Positions 1-10,057 of a DNA stretch of 64,000 nucleotides are shown here, piece after piece (positions within the stretch are counted from its first letter, which is position 1; every line of letters begins with the position of its first letter). The DNA is from Shewanella baltica (GTDB lineage: Bacteria; Pseudomonadota; Gammaproteobacteria; Enterobacterales; Shewanellaceae), in NCBI RefSeq assembly GCF_900456975.1, contig NZ_UGYM01000002.1, positions 3,038,001 through 3,102,000 of the forward strand, written 5' to 3'. A program made the translations under genes and the position numbers. The notes under the pieces are model-generated. The model was not told the origin of the DNA, did no database searches, and saw only the letters and a list, made by a program, of their open reading frames with translations.

Positions 1-534
1 AGCAATCGCAGTGCAATTGGCTTCGCTGCCCTTACGGGACACTTCAAAGGAGGAATTGTTAATTTCGAGCGCTACACCGTATTCGGCAGCGGCGCGGGCA
101 ACGGCTTCAATATCAATCGGATAGGCTGGGTTTCCCGGATGGGTAATGATGTCGACCTTGCCACTCTTAATCGCATTAATCATAGCCTCTGTGTGGGTTG
201 CCTTATCCGATGGCGGATAAACCGGCTCATGAAATCCCGCAAGCACAATATCGAGCTGCTTTAGATAATCGCCAAAGAAATCAATCTCGCCGTCGATATT
301 TTTAATGTTGGCTTCGATACCGCGCAAAATCCCTACGCCATCGACCATACGAGGCAGCACTCTTAAATTCACAAAGTGCCAAAAATGCGGTGCATCGGCC
401 ATCGCAGGCCCATGATCTGTATTCGCAAATAGGCGGATACCCTTTTGTTTTGCGACGGCAATATAGTCATGAATCGTGCTATAAGCATGGCTTGAAGCCA
501 CAGTATGGGTATGAGTGTCGACTTGGTACTGCAT
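1..534 (-). CDS. PHP-domain phosphatase, YcdX-like (3' end outside window)
   Basis: The first 178 codons are visible; the C-terminus lies beyond base 1. The protein opens [14 protein letters not shown], the metal-binding HTH of PHP-superfamily phosphoesterases. It continues with NTDHGP near residue 40, a central GIEANI segment and ITHPGNP near residue 145, all hallmarks of the YcdX/DUF histidinol-phosphatase-like subfamily, which binds three metal ions. Family members hydrolyse phosphomonoesters; E. coli YcdX has been linked to swarming, but the substrate here is unknown. The start is the ATG at 534. The next gene leftwards cannot be seen, and the SNF2 helicase gene lies 46 bases upstream on the same strand. 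Confidence 0.85.
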   Translation of the reverse strand, partial: MQYQVDTHTHTVASSHAYSTIHDYIAVAKQKGIRLFANTDHGPAMADAPHFWHFVNLRVLPRMVDGVGILRGIEANIKNIDGEIDFFGDYLKQLDIVLAGFHEPVYPPSDKATHTEAMINAIKSGKVDIITHPGNPAYPIDIEAVARAAAEYGVALEINNSSFEVSRKGSEANCTAIA

Positions 535-580
535 GGTTCACCTCAGTCAAATGATTCAATCAATTTTAAACTGGTCACTA

Positions 581-3500
581 TTAGCTAAAAAGCGATAACA
601 ATTCATCGGCGCTTCCTTGCCATGTGCCCTTACCTTTACCTTCGAGAATACTGTCCGCTAGGCTTTGCTTATGCTGCTGCATTTCTTGGATTTTTTCTTC
701 TACAGTGCCTTCGGCAATCAGCTTATACACAAACACGGGCTTATCTTGGCCGATACGATGGGCTCTGTCCGTAGCCTGTTTTTCCGCCGCTGGATTCCAC
801 CAAGGATCATAATGGATAACGGTATCGGCCGCGGTGAGATTGAGCCCAGTACCGCCCGCTTTTAAGCTAATTAAGAACACAGGCGTATCACCTTCTTGGA
901 ACTTATCTATCTGGGCTTGGCGCAGGCGAGTTTGCCCTGTGAGCTTACTGTAATCGAGCCCCAAGTCCACCAGCTCAGCTTCAATCAGGCTAAGCATGCT
1001 AGTGAACTGGCTGAAGATCAATATCTTACGCCCCTCTTGCACCATCTCGGGCAAGTTCTGTTTTAGCCAGTCTAACTTAGCATTACTCTTCACTTTCTGC
1101 GCTTGCTCTAACTTTACTAAGCGCGGATCGCAGCAGGCTTGGCGTAGCTTAAGTAAGGCATCGAGAAACTCGATATGACTGCTGCCAACGCCTTGAGTGG
1201 CAAATAAATCCCGCAGTTTTTTCTCCATCACCAATCGAATACTCTCGTAGAGATTACGCTGATCTTTTTCTAACTCTAAGCTCTGGGAGATTTCGGTTTT
1301 AGGGGGTAATTCACCGACCACTTCATCTTTGGTTCGGCGCAGCACAAAAGGCGCAATCCGTTGACTCAAGATTTGCGCTTGTTCCATATCACCATAACGT
1401 TCAATTTTGTGCCTAAAGGATTTATTAAAGAAGGCATTCGTGCCGAGTAATCCGGGCAAACTAAAATCCATCAAAGACTTAAGTTCGCCTAAGTGATTTT
1501 CAAGCGGCGTACCCGACAAACACAATCTAAACGGCGCTTTAAGCTCTTTAATCACTTGAGTCACTTTCGCCTGCGCATTTTTAATCTGCTGCGCTTCATC
1601 GAGCACGATATGTTCAAACACCTGCTGTTGGTAATAGTCACTGTCGCGCACAATCAGCGGATAGGTCGTCACCACAATATCAAACTCACCTAAGCGTTCG
1701 AGCAAAGGCTTACGCAAGGCGCCATGAATCACGACAAGCTTTAACGAAGGTGCAAATTTCGCGGCTTCCTTTGCCCAATTACCCACTAAACTCGTTGGGC
1801 AAATAATGAGGCTTGGAGCATGGTTAGCCCCTACGGGTTTTAGTGCTTGCTGCTTGAGTAAAAAGGCCAAGGTTTGAATGGTTTTACCTAGACCCATATC
1901 ATCGGCCAAAATACCGCCAAGCTGATATTCCTTTAAAAAACAGAGCCAATTTAAGCCTTGCTGTTGATACTGGCGTAACTCAGCATGTAAGTTGTCGGGG
2001 ACTGCAACCTCTAACACACCGTTAAAATTTTCAAGCTTAGTTGCTAAACTGCGTACCCGTTCGCCATTAAGCAGACGAATATCGCTGTCGGCAAAATCAT
2101 TTAATAGGTGGGCACGGTATTTAGGCAAAGACACGCTATTGCCTTTATGGCTGTCGAACAGTTCTAAAATTATGCTGATCAGCGGCTTAATCACGCTAGC
2201 TTTAACTTTTAACCAATCGCCATTCGGGCTGGGTAGCAATAATTCTGCATCGTCTGCCGGTTCACCATACTGCTTGAGCCAAGTGGCAATTAAGGGCAGC
2301 ATAGGCACCATTTGGCCATCGATATCGGCATTCAGTGACAGGGAGAACCAACCCTCTTGCGTATCATCCAGTTCAATCGCCAATGGAGTTTCAATCACAT
2401 TCAAACTGAAATGGTCGGCAAAATGCACTTGGTAGCCCAAGGCCTCTAGCGCTGGGATTTCCTGTTGGATAAAGTGCAACCAAGCATCGATGGTTTCTGG
2501 CAGTGGCCCTAACCCCCAAATACTGACATAGCTGCCACTGTTAGGGATAAAAGATGGCGCCAGCTCCACCAGTTCCAATGCCATCAAACGATTAATCGCA
2601 TCCATTTCCGCATCGAGTTGACGCGCGACTTGATAGGTTTTGCTTTGATGGGTAACTAAGGACAAGGGCTCGTCAGGATATTGGCCGCCAAGTACCACGT
2701 CTTGATAGACAAACTCCAGCAGCACCAATGGCTGCGCCATAGCAAACTCAGGTAAATCCTGCGAGGTTAAGGTCAACCTGACTTGCAGCGGCACTTGCAG
2801 CTCGACAAAATCAATCGAAGCGGGCGTAGGTACGGTTTTTGCCGAAAAATGCTTAATCAGTTTATGGCTCACCATTTCAATTTGCGAGCTAGGCACTGGC
2901 GGCATCTGGCTAAGTAACAAGAGTTTTTCAACGCTGATCTCTGTCTCTAATGCGCCTATTTTAAAATAATCTAAATCGATATAAGTCGGCGGCTCACAGG
3001 GGATCAGCTCCCAATTTTCTTTATTGGGCAACGTTAACTGCATCTGCTTATGTTCGGCATCCTTATCCAGCCAAATGAATTCTGGCTTGAGCGCTTCACC
3101 TCGGGTAAGCGGTAAACGACTCTCTTCCCAAAAACACCGTTCAGTGACGAGCATTTTTTCCAGCGCCATAGCGCCTAACTGAGCTTTGAGGTACAGACGC
3201 GAGGCACCGTGGCGGCGGGTCGACATAATAAGATTGATGATGAGCACGTCTTCGGCGCCAATCCAAGCGGGCATATAGTATTGCACATCGGATAACGCGA
3301 TTTTCGAGCCTTTGTTATAGCCGCCCTTCTTCGCCAGCTTGCCTTTTCTTAGTTCAAGGAAAACGCCGTTATCATCTTTGGATAACACGTACAGCACGCG
3401 ATCGTCATAAAGTAAATCGACATTTGAAACTGTGAGATCATCACTTTCGTCTAGCAGATGTAACCACTGGGCAATACGTTGATCTTCAACGGTTCTATCG

Positions 3501-3802
3501 CTCAGTAAACTATACAGAACAGCAGCGATATGTTTGCAATGCCCAGTGGCGGGACATGAACAGAAGCCGTTCATGATCAACTTATGATTCACACTCACGA
3601 GGCGAATATCTTGCCGATAGGGCTGGGATTCCGTCCCCATGACGCGACCTTCAATATGACGAAAATCGGCATTCGCTTTGGCGCTCAAGACCCGTCCCTT
3701 CATCACATAATCACGGGCGCGCATTAAGGTTGGCGGCGTGAATAATGACTCAATAGTAGTGCGAGTCAATTGGATAGGATCTTGGGGGGACAAGCGATTC
3801 AT
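581..3802 (-). CDS. SWIM zinc-finger SNF2/RapA-type DEAD-like helicase
   Basis: This 1073-residue protein has an N-terminal SWIM zinc finger (C81-x-C83-x5-C89-x-H91) and a long middle region without recognisable motifs. A SNF2 ATPase core fills the last 470 residues: Walker A DDMGLGKT near 633, DEAQ box near 733, SGTPLEN, then the C-terminal helicase lobe with LIFSQF near 930 and DRAHRIGQ near 1012. SNF2 enzymes use ATP to move along double-stranded DNA and remodel bound proteins; bacterial SWIM-SNF2 proteins are poorly characterised. It is longer than RapA (968 residues in E. coli) and differs by the SWIM finger. It starts at the ATG at 3802. The direction matches the PHP gene downstream, so co-transcription is possible. 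Confidence 0.9.
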   Translation of the reverse strand: MNRLSPQDPIQLTRTTIESLFTPPTLMRARDYVMKGRVLSAKANADFRHIEGRVMGTESQPYRQDIRLVSVNHKLIMNGFCSCPATGHCKHIAAVLYSLLSDRTVEDQRIAQWLHLLDESDDLTVSNVDLLYDDRVLYVLSKDDNGVFLELRKGKLAKKGGYNKGSKIALSDVQYYMPAWIGAEDVLIINLIMSTRRHGASRLYLKAQLGAMALEKMLVTERCFWEESRLPLTRGEALKPEFIWLDKDAEHKQMQLTLPNKENWELIPCEPPTYIDLDYFKIGALETEISVEKLLLLSQMPPVPSSQIEMVSHKLIKHFSAKTVPTPASIDFVELQVPLQVRLTLTSQDLPEFAMAQPLVLLEFVYQDVVLGGQYPDEPLSLVTHQSKTYQVARQLDAEMDAINRLMALELVELAPSFIPNSGSYVSIWGLGPLPETIDAWLHFIQQEIPALEALGYQVHFADHFSLNVIETPLAIELDDTQEGWFSLSLNADIDGQMVPMLPLIATWLKQYGEPADDAELLLPSPNGDWLKVKASVIKPLISIILELFDSHKGNSVSLPKYRAHLLNDFADSDIRLLNGERVRSLATKLENFNGVLEVAVPDNLHAELRQYQQQGLNWLCFLKEYQLGGILADDMGLGKTIQTLAFLLKQQALKPVGANHAPSLIICPTSLVGNWAKEAAKFAPSLKLVVIHGALRKPLLERLGEFDIVVTTYPLIVRDSDYYQQQVFEHIVLDEAQQIKNAQAKVTQVIKELKAPFRLCLSGTPLENHLGELKSLMDFSLPGLLGTNAFFNKSFRHKIERYGDMEQAQILSQRIAPFVLRRTKDEVVGELPPKTEISQSLELEKDQRNLYESIRLVMEKKLRDLFATQGVGSSHIEFLDALLKLRQACCDPRLVKLEQAQKVKSNAKLDWLKQNLPEMVQEGRKILIFSQFTSMLSLIEAELVDLGLDYSKLTGQTRLRQAQIDKFQEGDTPVFLISLKAGGTGLNLTAADTVIHYDPWWNPAAEKQATDRAHRIGQDKPVFVYKLIAEGTVEEKIQEMQQHKQSLADSILEGKGKGTWQGSADELLSLFS

Positions 3803-4070
3803 GTAAAAACCTTGAAACTAAAAATATCGATACCTAACAATAGCAAGCCATTGCCGAGCGACATTTATCAATGAGTTGTGTGGGATTGTATTGAAAGCCT
3901 TGGCCGAAAGCCAGAATGATAGCCTCTATCGATAAACCCACCCTGCCTGCAAAATTAAGAGAACATACTTATTCGCAGACAGGGGATGGATTTAAACCCG
4001 CATAAAGCCATTGATAAATCAGGTGTTAGTGTTGCATTAATCACTAAGCGTTAACGGTTGCAACCAAGGG

Positions 4071-5915
4071 CTAAACTTTAGCTTTAGCCTCAGCATTGTT
4101 TTTATCAGCAATGTAGCGATCGACCAGTGTTTCTAAGATATCCAAGGGCACGGCGCCATTTTTCAGCACCACATCATGGAAGTCTCTGAGATCGAACTTA
4201 TCCCCTAGGGCCGACTTGGCTTTTTCGCGCAGTTCGAGAATTTTCATCATGCCGACTTTATAGGCCGTCGCTTGGCCTGGCATAACGATATAACGCTCAA
4301 TCTCAGCCGTGACATCACGATCGGACATGCCGGTGTTTTTCTTCATATAGTCAATCGCTTGCTCGCGAGTCCAACGGCTATGGTGAATACCCGTATCTAC
4401 CACTAGACGCACAGCGCGGAACAACTCTGCCTGCAAACGACCGATATTATCAAAGGGATCCTTTTGAAAACCAAGTTCCCACGCCAAACGTTCGCTATAT
4501 AAAGCCCAACCTTCAATGTACGCCGTAAAAGGCGCCATCTTACGAATAAGTGGCATACCCTCTAACTCCATCGCCACCGCAATTTGGAAATGATGCCCAG
4601 GGATCCCCTCGTGGTAGGCTAAAGTGCGCATACCGTATTTAGGCGTGGCCTTGATGTCATATAAATTGGCATAGAAACGCCCCGGACGACTACCGTCTAT
4701 CGCGGGCTGCTGATAATAGGCACCCGGTGCTGTTTTCTCTTTAAATTCAGGGATTCGTACTACTTCCATGCCCGCTTCAGGTCGAATACGGAAGGCATCA
4801 CCGAGTCCCGCATTCACTTCATCAAGAATATGCTGATAATCAACCAGAATTTGCGCTCTACCCGCATCGCTATCTTCGTAGTAAAACTTAGGATCGGCGG
4901 CTAATGCTTCAATCGCGACCGAGAAACCTTGGCTTATATCGTAACCTTCAGCGGCTAAGATAGTCATGATCTCGCTCTGAATGCGATCCACCTCTGCCAG
5001 CCCTTTGGCATGGATTTCGTCAGCAGTGTAATTAGTGGTCGTAAAGAACTTCAGCAATTGCTCATAGGCAAGGTCGCCATTTGGCAGCGCCCAATAACCA
5101 TCATCCGTCCCAGCTTTGGCTTGTAACTGGGTAAAGTAGTCGATAAATAATTGATACGCTGGATGCACGTAACCTTTAATGTCCGCTTCGGCGGCGGCCA
5201 ATAACCGTGCTTGTTCATCGGCACTGATATCCGTGTCAGCTAATTTGGTTTTGAATGAACTGTATAGGATATTGTCTTGAATCGGCGTCGCGACAAAATC
5301 ATTCATCTCGGTCAGTACCCGCTCAATCACAAACTTAGGCGGAATAATCCCTTTAGCTTCACGGATTTTTAAGCCTTCGAGAGTTTGCGCAAACTTAAGT
5401 TTCACCTTTTGTAAACGCGACAGATAGTTTTCAGCATCGCCCACCGAGTGGACTTGGTGCTGTGCCTGCATAAAGCTGGGATACCCGTTTTGCACACCAA
5501 ACAACTGATTCAGCGGATAGTTATGGTAACGATAAGGCTCAGAGACCAATGCAAAATCGGCAAGATATAAGGCAATATCCTTGGAAATGCGCTGATTTTC
5601 ATCTAAATCCGCATCGGAATAACTCAGCAAGGTTTCACGTAGATCACGCACTTGCGCGAAAGTCTTATCCATCGCCTCTGGACTATCATCATCCAACTCG
5701 GCGTTATGGCCTGTAATCCCTACCGATTCTAAGAAACCCAATGAGGTTAAGGTCTCAGGGCTTTCGAAAGCCATCTTGACCACACTTCGATCTAAAAACG
5801 CGCGAAAGAAAAACGGCTTTTTCGCAAACCATTCATGGGCGGCTAGCGCCACTAATAACAGCACTAAGACTAAGCTGCCGAGTCCAATCCGTTTTAGTAC
5901 TGTTTTCAACGTCAT
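4071..5915 (-). CDS. Membrane-anchored DUF885 protein, putative metallopeptidase
   Basis: The 614 residues begin with a short basic stretch and a hydrophobic segment at about residues 10-27, which looks like an uncleaved signal anchor placing the body in the periplasm. The rest matches the DUF885 family. The motif HEGIPGHH (H435, E436, H441, H442) resembles a gluzincin-type zinc site, and a glutamate-rich YIEGWALYSERL helix follows at about residue 466, the usual place for the third ligand. Peptidase activity is inferred from these motifs; no substrate can be named. It reads from the ATG at 5915. A 268-bp gap separates it from the SNF2 gene, so it probably has its own transcript. Confidence 0.8.
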   Translation of the reverse strand: MTLKTVLKRIGLGSLVLVLLLVALAAHEWFAKKPFFFRAFLDRSVVKMAFESPETLTSLGFLESVGITGHNAELDDDSPEAMDKTFAQVRDLRETLLSYSDADLDENQRISKDIALYLADFALVSEPYRYHNYPLNQLFGVQNGYPSFMQAQHQVHSVGDAENYLSRLQKVKLKFAQTLEGLKIREAKGIIPPKFVIERVLTEMNDFVATPIQDNILYSSFKTKLADTDISADEQARLLAAAEADIKGYVHPAYQLFIDYFTQLQAKAGTDDGYWALPNGDLAYEQLLKFFTTTNYTADEIHAKGLAEVDRIQSEIMTILAAEGYDISQGFSVAIEALAADPKFYYEDSDAGRAQILVDYQHILDEVNAGLGDAFRIRPEAGMEVVRIPEFKEKTAPGAYYQQPAIDGSRPGRFYANLYDIKATPKYGMRTLAYHEGIPGHHFQIAVAMELEGMPLIRKMAPFTAYIEGWALYSERLAWELGFQKDPFDNIGRLQAELFRAVRLVVDTGIHHSRWTREQAIDYMKKNTGMSDRDVTAEIERYIVMPGQATAYKVGMMKILELREKAKSALGDKFDLRDFHDVVLKNGAVPLDILETLVDRYIADKNNAEAKAKV

Positions 5916-6481
5916 TCTCCATTCTTATTATATTGGGTCTACAGTTATCGCACTGAATCTAAAGCTCAAGCACGCTGTTATTTTGCTGACGAGAATATCA
6001 TCAACACAAATAGGCAACAATTTAATAACGTAACTAAGCGTGACTGAATCCTTTCTCTGGCATACAGGTCGCCTCCCACACTCCACAGACACCTAATAGG
6101 TAAACTGTCACTAAGTCGCGACAAACAGACAAAATATTTTTTACGCTCGATAACTTTCAAACTATCTACGTATCCAATTGAATGTAAACAGTTATAAAGC
6201 ATCGTCCTTCCCAATATCTTTCCATAACCCTCTCTATAGATGAAAGGTATTTCAAAATAAAGCTATACAAACCCCTAGAGTGTGTTAATCTGCACTCCGG
6301 CCTGTGATTCAGACCTATTTATAAGCAATATTATGTATTTGAAAACCTTCGCTACGCCTGTAATATTTTTTGCTGTCATGAAGCTTTCCACTCATAACTT
6401 ATCATCAATGTAAATAATTCTATTTCTGGCTAACATCCCGCATAATTGCGAATTATTTGTTTGAAAATTTTGGAGACATTC
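5916..6481. other. Intergenic region, divergent promoters and csp leader
   Basis: These 566 bases separate the minus-strand DUF885 gene from the plus-strand cold-shock gene. They are AT-rich and hold no convincing gene. Two open frames (about 5978-6214 and 6392-6577, minus strand) have atypical composition and no recognisable family. Cold-shock genes often carry a long structured leader, and the last 150 or so bases are the natural place for one. A clear ribosome binding site (GGAG at 6472-6475) lies 6 bases before the csp ATG. I could not fix a promoter with confidence. Confidence 0.5.
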
Positions 6482-6691
6482 ATGTCTAAAACTACTGGTG
6501 TAGTTAAATGGTTTAACGAAGATAAAGGTTTTGGTTTTATTTCTCCTGACAATGGTGGCGCTGACGCATTCGTTCATTTCCGCGCAATCGTTTCAGAAGG
6601 CTTTAAAACTCTTGCTGAAGGTCAAAAGGTTTCTTTTGATATCGAACAAGGCCAAAAAGGTCCTCAAGCTGCGAACGTAGTTATTCTGTAA
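6482..6691 (+). CDS. cspA: Cold-shock domain protein, CspA family
   Basis: This is a 69-residue single-domain OB-fold protein of the normal family length. It starts [12 protein letters not shown] and carries both RNA-binding motifs, KGFGFI (RNP1, about residues 15-20) and DAFVHF (RNP2, about 29-34), then ends VVIL. CspA-type proteins bind single-stranded nucleic acids and act as RNA chaperones that melt inhibitory structure, especially after a temperature drop. The ATG at 6482 is preceded by GGAG with 6-base spacing; an in-frame upstream extension from 6446 lacks a matching family N-terminus. A strong hairpin terminator follows. Which csp paralogue this is cannot be settled without the rest of the genome. 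Confidence 0.93.
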   Translation: MSKTTGVVKWFNEDKGFGFISPDNGGADAFVHFRAIVSEGFKTLAEGQKVSFDIEQGQKGPQAANVVIL

Positions 6692-6728
6692 TTAGACTTT
6701 GTCTAATTTAAGTTAACAAGTTCCAGAC

Positions 6729-6758
6729 AAAAATGCCGACATTATGTCGGCATTTTTA
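6729..6758. terminator. Bidirectional intrinsic terminator
   Basis: An AT-flanked perfect stem AATGCCGACAT/ATGTCGGCATT with a very short loop is followed by a T run on the plus strand (csp) and preceded by an A run that is a T run on the minus strand (KefB-like gene). It sits between two convergent genes and can serve both. Confidence 0.85.
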
Positions 6759-6799
6759 TATCTGCGTTTTCATCCATCACTCACGCTGACCATTAACCT

Positions 6800-8746
6800 T
6801 TAGCCGTGCAGCAGTTTAGCTTCCGCTTTCTCAAGTCTTCGTGGTTTACCCACTATCAGTAAGATATCCCCTGCACGAAAAACCCAGTCCTGCTCAGGAT
6901 GTTCCACTTCGGCGCCACTGCGACGAATCGCCCTTAACTCCACCCTCAATGTTTCCCACATAATATCGGCAACGGTTTTACCAATCGCATCTGCACCACG
7001 CGGTAACGCCACCGCATGCAATGACTCTAAGGTGAAATCGGTTTCTGTGCCGGAAAAGAAACCATGTAAAAATTGATAATGATTGCGCCGCTCTGACTCC
7101 AAGCGTTTTAAAATGCGCGCCAAAGGCACACCACATTGATGTAACACCTGTGACACTAACATCAGGCTGCCTTCCAAAGATTCTGGGATCACTTGATTGG
7201 CACCGGCTTTTTTCAGTAATTCTAGATCGCTGTCGTCTTTAGTTCTGACTAAAATTTTAGCGTCTGGTGCCAATAACTTACATAAGGGTAGAACTTCTTC
7301 CAAACTGCGCGACTCACAAAAAGTGATGACGATCATCTTGGCCTGCTTAACGCCTATTTGTTTTAACATCGCCCGTTTACACACATCACCAAAATAAATA
7401 GGTTCGCCAGCACGGCGCGCCTCAGAGACACGAGTCGGATCGAGATCCATGACCAGATAAGGTACGGCTTCGGTTTTCAAAAAACGGGCGATGGTCTGCC
7501 CTACTCGGCCGTAACCAAAAATCATCACCAGATCATGCTCATCCATCAAGAGTGGCACAGCTTCATCCACATGTTTTGCCTGCCTTATTCCTAACACCCA
7601 CTTAGCAATATCCACACTATGGCGAACTAACCACGGGGCTATCGTCATGGAAAGTACGGCGACCATGACTAACATGGTACTGATTTCATTGTCTAGAAGT
7701 TGATAGTTAACCGCTAAAGCCAACACCACAAAACTAAATTCGCCCACTTGGGCTAGGCTCATGGCGGTGCTCATCGCAATCCGAAAGGGTTCGCCAACCA
7801 ATCTTAAGATCCCATGAATGATCAGCGCCTTACCGAGTACAACGGCCACTAAGATCAACAATATCTGCCACCAGAAACGCATCACTAAGGTAAAGTCGAG
7901 CATCATGCCGATGGAGATGAAAAACAGCCCCATCAATAGATCGCGAAACGGCCGGATATCCGCCTCAAGTTGGCGACGGTACTGGCTTTCCCCTAGTAGC
8001 ATACCCGCCATAAATGCCCCCAACGCCATAGATAACCCCAGCCATTGGGTAAATGCACCTGTCACTAAAGCTACCACTAGTGTTGATAACACGAAGAGTT
8101 CATTGGAGCGGGAGCGGGCAACTTCGTCAAAAATCCGCGGCAATGCCCATTTGCCAAAAGCCATCAAGAGGAAAAAGGCCAAAATACCTTTGAGTAAGGC
8201 AAAGGCGATGTCTGCAAGCATCAAAGGTTCGCCGCCATTGGCCAATAATGGCAATAGGATCAACAGCGGTACAACCGCTAAATCTTGGAATAATAAGACA
8301 CTGACGGATAGCTCACCATGACGACGACGCAACCATCCTTGCTCATTGAGTAATTTAAGGACGATGGCAGTGGATGATAAGGCAATGGCAGCTCCGATAA
8401 CCAAGGCTTCGACCCAATTAAGACCACACAACAGGGCCACGCCCATAGTCAACAGGGTCGTTATTACCATCTGTGCACTGCCTAAGCCAAATACGGTGCG
8501 GCGCATGGCCCATAGCCGCGGCACAGAGAACTCTAAGCCTAAAGTAAACATCAGCAACACTACCCCAAGTTCAGCGACGGATTGCATTTGATGCTGGGTA
8601 AACCAATGAAAACCGCTCGGTCCACTCACAACACCTGTGAGTAAATAAGCCAGAATTGCGGGTAAGCCCATACGGCGCAGCACAGCAATAGCCACAATGG
8701 CAATCACTAGCATAAGTAGTACTTGGATTAAGAAGCTATGTTCCAT
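6800..8746 (-). CDS. KefB-like CPA2 monovalent cation:proton antiporter with RCK domains
   Basis: This is a 648-residue inner-membrane protein. About a dozen hydrophobic segments span residues 1-380 (Na+/H+ exchanger fold, with the conserved LFQDLAVVP helix). A TrkA-N/RCK Rossmann domain follows (IFGYGRVGQTIARF, about 408-422), and a TrkA-C domain closes the protein. The family exports K+ or Na+ against H+ and is gated by nucleotide or glutathione-conjugate binding to the RCK domain. It resembles YbaL/KefB, but the substrate is not certain. I chose the ATG at 8746 because AGGAG lies about 11 bases upstream; a TTG in frame at 8767 is less likely. It is divergent from the diguanylate cyclase gene. 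Confidence 0.87.
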   Translation of the reverse strand: MEHSFLIQVLLMLVIAIVAIAVLRRMGLPAILAYLLTGVVSGPSGFHWFTQHQMQSVAELGVVLLMFTLGLEFSVPRLWAMRRTVFGLGSAQMVITTLLTMGVALLCGLNWVEALVIGAAIALSSTAIVLKLLNEQGWLRRRHGELSVSVLLFQDLAVVPLLILLPLLANGGEPLMLADIAFALLKGILAFFLLMAFGKWALPRIFDEVARSRSNELFVLSTLVVALVTGAFTQWLGLSMALGAFMAGMLLGESQYRRQLEADIRPFRDLLMGLFFISIGMMLDFTLVMRFWWQILLILVAVVLGKALIIHGILRLVGEPFRIAMSTAMSLAQVGEFSFVVLALAVNYQLLDNEISTMLVMVAVLSMTIAPWLVRHSVDIAKWVLGIRQAKHVDEAVPLLMDEHDLVMIFGYGRVGQTIARFLKTEAVPYLVMDLDPTRVSEARRAGEPIYFGDVCKRAMLKQIGVKQAKMIVITFCESRSLEEVLPLCKLLAPDAKILVRTKDDSDLELLKKAGANQVIPESLEGSLMLVSQVLHQCGVPLARILKRLESERRNHYQFLHGFFSGTETDFTLESLHAVALPRGADAIGKTVADIMWETLRVELRAIRRSGAEVEHPEQDWVFRAGDILLIVGKPRRLEKAEAKLLHG

Positions 8747-8916
8747 TGGGGCTATGACTCCTGTCAAAATGCTGACGTGTCAAAAAAACTAACGCTGAGT
8801 TTTAAGCTTAACTGAATGACTAACAAAGACAAATTTTATTAACAAATATTACGGCACGGTATTTGCTTAAACTAGGTAAGAGATGTATCGCACTAACATT
8901 TGCTGGAGTGATGATT

Positions 8917-9807
8917 ATGGACTTTGGCCTAGCGACCGAGCTATATCCCGACGAATATCGCTATCAAACAGAACATTATAGTCCCAATGATAATCCATTG
9001 GACTTGGTACAAGTGATCCAACAACTGCACGCCAGTTTAGATCCAAGGACAGTCTTTGCCTGCTATGGCAAAGTGCTGGGACAACACTTGCCGATCCAAG
9101 GTGTGCGCTTAAGTTATGGCGAACATAAATTAAGCTGGGGCAAACGTTATGGCATCAGCGTCAAACGACAGCTGATATGTGCTGGTATGCCGCTGACGAT
9201 TCAGTACCAGTTATTGACGCCACTGACGCCATCGCAAACCTCAAACCTGAAAGAGATTGAGCCACTGTTATTGCAACCATTATTAAATGCAATGCAATAC
9301 CAAGAAATGTCGATGCAAGCCATGTTTGACTCGCTCACAGGTTTAGGTAATCGTCATTACTACGGTCAAAGTCTCAGTAATGCGACCGCGAGAGCCCATA
9401 GAAAACAAGGCTCTGTCGCACTCATAGTGCTCGATTTAGATAACTTTAAACAGCTAAATGATAAATTCGGCCATAAATGTGGTGATTATATTCTGAAGGA
9501 ATTTGGCGACATCATTCGTGCGACCATACGTAATACGGATCAAGCATTCCGTATCGGCGGTGACGAATTCGTTATTATTGTCCAAGGTAATATTCATGCG
9601 GCAGGCTTATTGTGCGAACGGATTGTCTCGGCCATCAATCAGCACAGTAGTTTCACTCAGTTTGGGGTGAGCTGTAGTTTAGGTGCGGCAGAATCACACG
9701 ATACCATTGAAGCCGAACAACTTTATGAACTTGCCGATAAGGCGCTATATCAAGCCAAAGCAGCGGGACGTAACTGCTATAAACTCAGCCAAAATCAATT
9801 AGTTTAG
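8917..9807 (+). CDS. GGDEF diguanylate cyclase
   Basis: The 296-residue soluble protein has an unrecognised N-terminal sensory half (about 1-130) and a C-terminal GGDEF domain (about 135-295). The active-site loop GGDEF is at residues 214-218, and the inhibitory site RNTD lies exactly five residues upstream, so product feedback inhibition is expected. Upstream elements DSLTGLGNRHYY and LDLDNFKQLND are intact. It should make cyclic di-GMP from two GTP. The ATG at 8917 has GGAG 8 bases upstream; an earlier in-frame TTG at 8863 is unlikely. No membrane segments are seen with this start. A partner for the N-terminal domain is unknown. Confidence 0.9.
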   Translation: MDFGLATELYPDEYRYQTEHYSPNDNPLDLVQVIQQLHASLDPRTVFACYGKVLGQHLPIQGVRLSYGEHKLSWGKRYGISVKRQLICAGMPLTIQYQLLTPLTPSQTSNLKEIEPLLLQPLLNAMQYQEMSMQAMFDSLTGLGNRHYYGQSLSNATARAHRKQGSVALIVLDLDNFKQLNDKFGHKCGDYILKEFGDIIRATIRNTDQAFRIGGDEFVIIVQGNIHAAGLLCERIVSAINQHSSFTQFGVSCSLGAAESHDTIEAEQLYELADKALYQAKAAGRNCYKLSQNQLV

Positions 9808-10057
9808 ATGCGCAGGGATGCCAATGAAATGCGATAACAAACTCGCAGCGCGTAATCTGTGAAGGTTCAAAACTAAAGGAAGGTTACTATCTCAATGTAG
9901 ATCTCAAGGAAGATTCGAATCAAACTGACGTGCTGCGACCTACTCTTTCTTACTTTGCTGCTTTCCTACTTAAAAAGAATAACGCCGCAACGACTCACAA
10001 AAACTCCAGCGACAACTCCCAACCCCTTGCATCGCCAACAGGCACTTAAACAAACAC

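Noticed and set aside
5978..6577. Two minus-strand open frames (78 and 61 codons) between the DUF885 and csp genes
   Set aside because: No recognisable product, AT-rich composition, and the second overlaps the csp gene in the opposite direction.
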